DNA of 64,000 bases from Puffinus mauretanicus. Taxonomy: Eukaryota; Chordata; Aves; Procellariiformes; Procellariidae. The stretch covers positions 62,001 through 126,000 of the forward strand of contig JAJKFH010001062.1 in NCBI GenBank assembly GCA_023333565.1. Reading direction: 5' to 3'. Shown here in pieces: positions 60,915-64,000 of the stretch. The notes beneath the pieces are model-generated. The model saw only the letters and a list, made by a program, of their open reading frames with translations. It did no database searches and had not been told where the DNA came from. Within the stretch, counting starts at the first letter, position 1; each line of letters starts with the position of its first letter. Position numbers and translations under genes: made by a program.

Positions 60915-63900
60915 TCCACTATTAATTTTTTTCATGTTTTCCCTCATACAGACTTAAAAAACTGGGCCATAACTAAATCTGTCTTATAGATTTTCCACCC
61001 AAGTTTTTTGCGCAATCCACCTGACCTTCCAACCACAGCTTTAATGGCTGGAGTTTCTTCTGGTGTTATGTACATGATCTCCCAGCTTTGTAAGTCAGTC
61101 AGCAATGATAATAAATGGAGTTGGATTGTGTAGGGGAAGTATGAGCAGGCAAGAAAAATAAGGGTAACCAAATACTTAAGCTTTTGTCTTTTGAAGGCAA
61201 CATGTCTTCATGTTGTTTGGATGAGAATAAAAAAGGCACCAATTGGCAGTTGTCCACATCACAAAACCACCACAGAATTTGGCACAATTCAGCACAGTTT
61301 CTGTTTCTGAGAGGCCCAGGGCTGGAAATACATTGATGCTGTAGATCACAGATTTATTAGCAGACTGGGTGAAAAAAAATGGCTATCTTGTCACAGACTG
61401 GCCAGAAGGAAAGGATTACACCTTTAAGTGTGGCATTCTCCCAGTGTTTTGGAGGGCAACTAATAGGTAACACACTTGGTGATAAATTAGGGTCCCTAAT
61501 ACACTCTGTACATCAGATTCTGGTTTAACCAGAATCTCCAGAAATGAAGCTGGCCAGTCCCCACTCACAGTCACATACAGCAGGGATACAGCAGGGACTC
61601 TGCCCAGGTGGCAGCTATACAGAAATGTTATCCTTCCCACTCTTACCTGCCGCAGTACCTCTGCACATCCCACTTATGCTGATGCACATGAATTAATAAA
61701 AGAGGAGAACAGCTGAGTTAATCTAAAAAATGGCAGGTGAAGCATTCAGAAACATATGCATAAGGAGGAGAGGCTCAGTATCAGAAACTCAGAGGGTTTT
61801 ACAGTTTTCAAAATTATGAATTATTGCTGTTTAAAAAAAGTTTTTTGGAGAAGTATGTTTGTTATTTTGGTTGACTCAGACTGCAGTCAGGAATGTCCTC
61901 ATTTCTTCATTTTCAGGACTTTATTGGGTATTCTTGCTCATTTAACTGGGAACAATGTTTTGCCCTCATATGAAGGACGCCTGACGGAGGTTGTTATCCT
62001 TCCTGCTGCTATTATCTACTCCACCAAGGAAGATCATTGGATCCTACCAATAAGTGATCTTTGAGAGAAAAAGTGTGGTGACAGATTCTCCTGCCTTAGT
62101 CTAAGGTCAAGCCATCCCTGGTGCCAGTTCCCCAAGAGTTCTAGTCTCCCCTTTGGAAAAATGGTACCCAAATAGCAACCTAATGAAGAAGCAGCCATGC
62201 TTACCAGGGACATTCATTGAAACTGGCGTGTGGCTAATTCTTTTGGCGGCCATAACTTTTCAAAACCCAAACTAAAACAATAAACCTCTCAGCTTTCCAG
62301 CCCTACTAGAGAAGACTGAGAAGGACAGGCTAGCCTGTCTTTCTGCAGAGCTGAAGCTCAAGCGCAGAATTTGCAGTCAGGTGTGTGTGTACTGAACAGT
62401 CCGAGTTCAGTAGGAACAGTAGCAACTCAGTACAGTTATAGTTTGTCATCTGCACCTGGCTGTATCACTGCAAATGTTCTTGAAAACCCTGAATAAACAG
62501 ATAGTCTTTCAGTGAAACCCCAAGTTCAAGTTCAAGTATTTGCTTGCAACTAACTTGCTCTTCAGAAAATCTCACATGACCAACTAAAGAGTGCCTGAGC
62601 AAGAAAGATTTTTAAGAATCTGTAATAAAAAGATTAGCCAGCAAATGAATTCATACACTTTGACACGTTCATTACACCTATTCAAGTTTTGTGTTTAAAA
62701 TTGTTTTCAAAGTGATTTTAAAAACAGAACTCATTTTTTTCATTTTTGTCAATTCAGTCATATGAGAAATAATGAAACTATTGATATAGGTGCTGTTTAT
62801 AGACAGATTTAAATTATGACAGCAAGACCTCTGTAAGCTTGATTTCCAGGTGCAACCAGACTGTCATCTGTGTGTGATCATTTGACTTTATGCTATTTCA
62901 GCAAAGACTTGGACTGTATTCTTACTGTTATGGTTAAATCAGTCTTGCTGCAGCTGTGGAGCTTCTGCCTGGGAATGTAACTAATGGTCAGCAACAGAAA
63001 TACCATCCTAATAACAGTTAAATTCAAATCATTTTTTCGTTGGTATTGTTCACAAAGTGTGAAAAAATCTCAACTTGTACCTCAGTATTGTACAGATTGT
63101 ATATCTACAAGGCACCACAAAATATCGTTTAGACTATCTTCTTAGCCAGGGTCAATGTAGGATGAATTATGCCTCTCCAGTGCTAGAGACCCCATAGACT
63201 GCTTATTTTAATTTGTTCTAGTATGTCATCAACCTCACCACTAGAATGTTTCTCCTAAAGTCTTCTAAGTCCATTGTAAGTCTCTTAAGCCCTTCTAAGA
63301 GTAATTGCATGGTTTTAACTTGGACATTAGAAGAAAACGAGTGGAAATCCCTATACCTGGTCGCTGATCACAGACAACATAAGCTATTTTATCTTCAAAC
63401 TGCAATATCTATTCTGGACCAGTCCAGAAAAGAAATACTTCCTTCATGAATATTGGATTCCATCTTTAATGTCTCAGTGGTGGACAGAAGAGGGAGTGGT
63501 TTGCTGCCACTTGTTGTTGTTTAGATTTTTTTTTGCCTAGTCTCAAAGGATCTTTTCACCACAAAGGTAAAGCTGCTTTTGACCACTTTCTCCTATAACG
63601 AAACCTCAAGAAAAACAGAAAGTAAGGTAAGGGGAACAGACCAGTGCTCCCAAAATGCACAGGCCAATAGATTTACCTCCAGAAATCACCAAATATCTCT
63701 CAAATCCACAGCATGCAGCTAAACTCTCAAATACCACCAAATTTGTTTTGAGAAGAACATGCAGGGTATCTGCCTCCACAGCCCAAACATGATCTTCACA
63801 TGGCAAGCATTCATGTCCAGAGAAATAGATCACATCTCTGAACCTACCACCCAAATAAAATATGCAGACATACCACATTCTACACAGATCCCAGACCTAT

Positions 63901-64000
63901 TCAGACAAAAATACGATCTATTTCTTCCAGCACATTAAGTGATCTGATGGAAAGGAAGTGGATGAAGCAAATATCATTCAACTGGGATGATATTCAACAG
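60915..64000. other. non-coding stretch, nothing recognised
   Basis: AT-rich DNA to the window end. A 102-codon plus-strand frame at 61756-62064 and a 90-codon minus-strand frame at 63606-63878 show no recognised domain. A small AGCAGGGA/TACAGCAGGGA repetition lies near 61579-61600. Confidence 0.45.

Overview
This looks like nuclear DNA from a bird. It is AT-rich and has no operons, no dense open reading frames and no ribosome-binding sites. It carries two fragments of CR1, the main avian LINE, with CR1 reverse-transcriptase protein motifs and the typical 8-bp 3' tail. It also carries a solo LTR and three LTR pieces of an endogenous-retrovirus family whose end includes GTTTAACCCCAGCC; from memory I associate that family with neoavian birds, but this is not proven here. 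Several old degraded SINE (MIR-type) and palindromic repeats fit an amniote genome. I could support no host protein-coding exon. The window reads as intergenic or deep intronic sequence.

Layout: 1-1852 is unremarkable, followed by an 85/86-bp tandem duplication (1853-2025). A near-complete solo LTR on the minus strand (2795-3392) and a second, internally deleted copy (4911-5166) follow. A MIR-like SINE lies at 8290-8470. A CpG-dense patch (8978-9190), a TATA-like box (9252-9259) and a well-bounded candidate non-coding exon (10232-10387) may mark an unannotated transcript. CR1 copies are at 14170-15333 (minus, 5'-truncated and internally deleted) and 24291-24978 (plus, 5'-truncated), with a 3'-end scrap at 45538-45592. 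An LTR end remnant at 25967-26040 sits just upstream of the first copy of a diverged direct repeat pair (26185-26335 and 27395-27550).

A perfect 16-bp inverted repeat (33793-33829) sits at the edge of an unclassified GC-rich block (33830-34380). From 36 to 49 kb there are scattered relics of old amniote SINEs and short palindromic repeats. The largest simple-sequence feature is a TTTTC/TTTCC pyrimidine tract of about 370 bp (50134-50505). At 57305-57410 an RFX-type X-box palindrome, a second X-box-like palindrome and a TATA box lie in promoter-like order. One more LTR end remnant is at 60841-60914.

No genes act together here in any way I can show. The most interesting items are the two promoter-like clusters, the perfect hairpin beside the unclassified block, and the repeat pair. 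I found no convincing new biological system.
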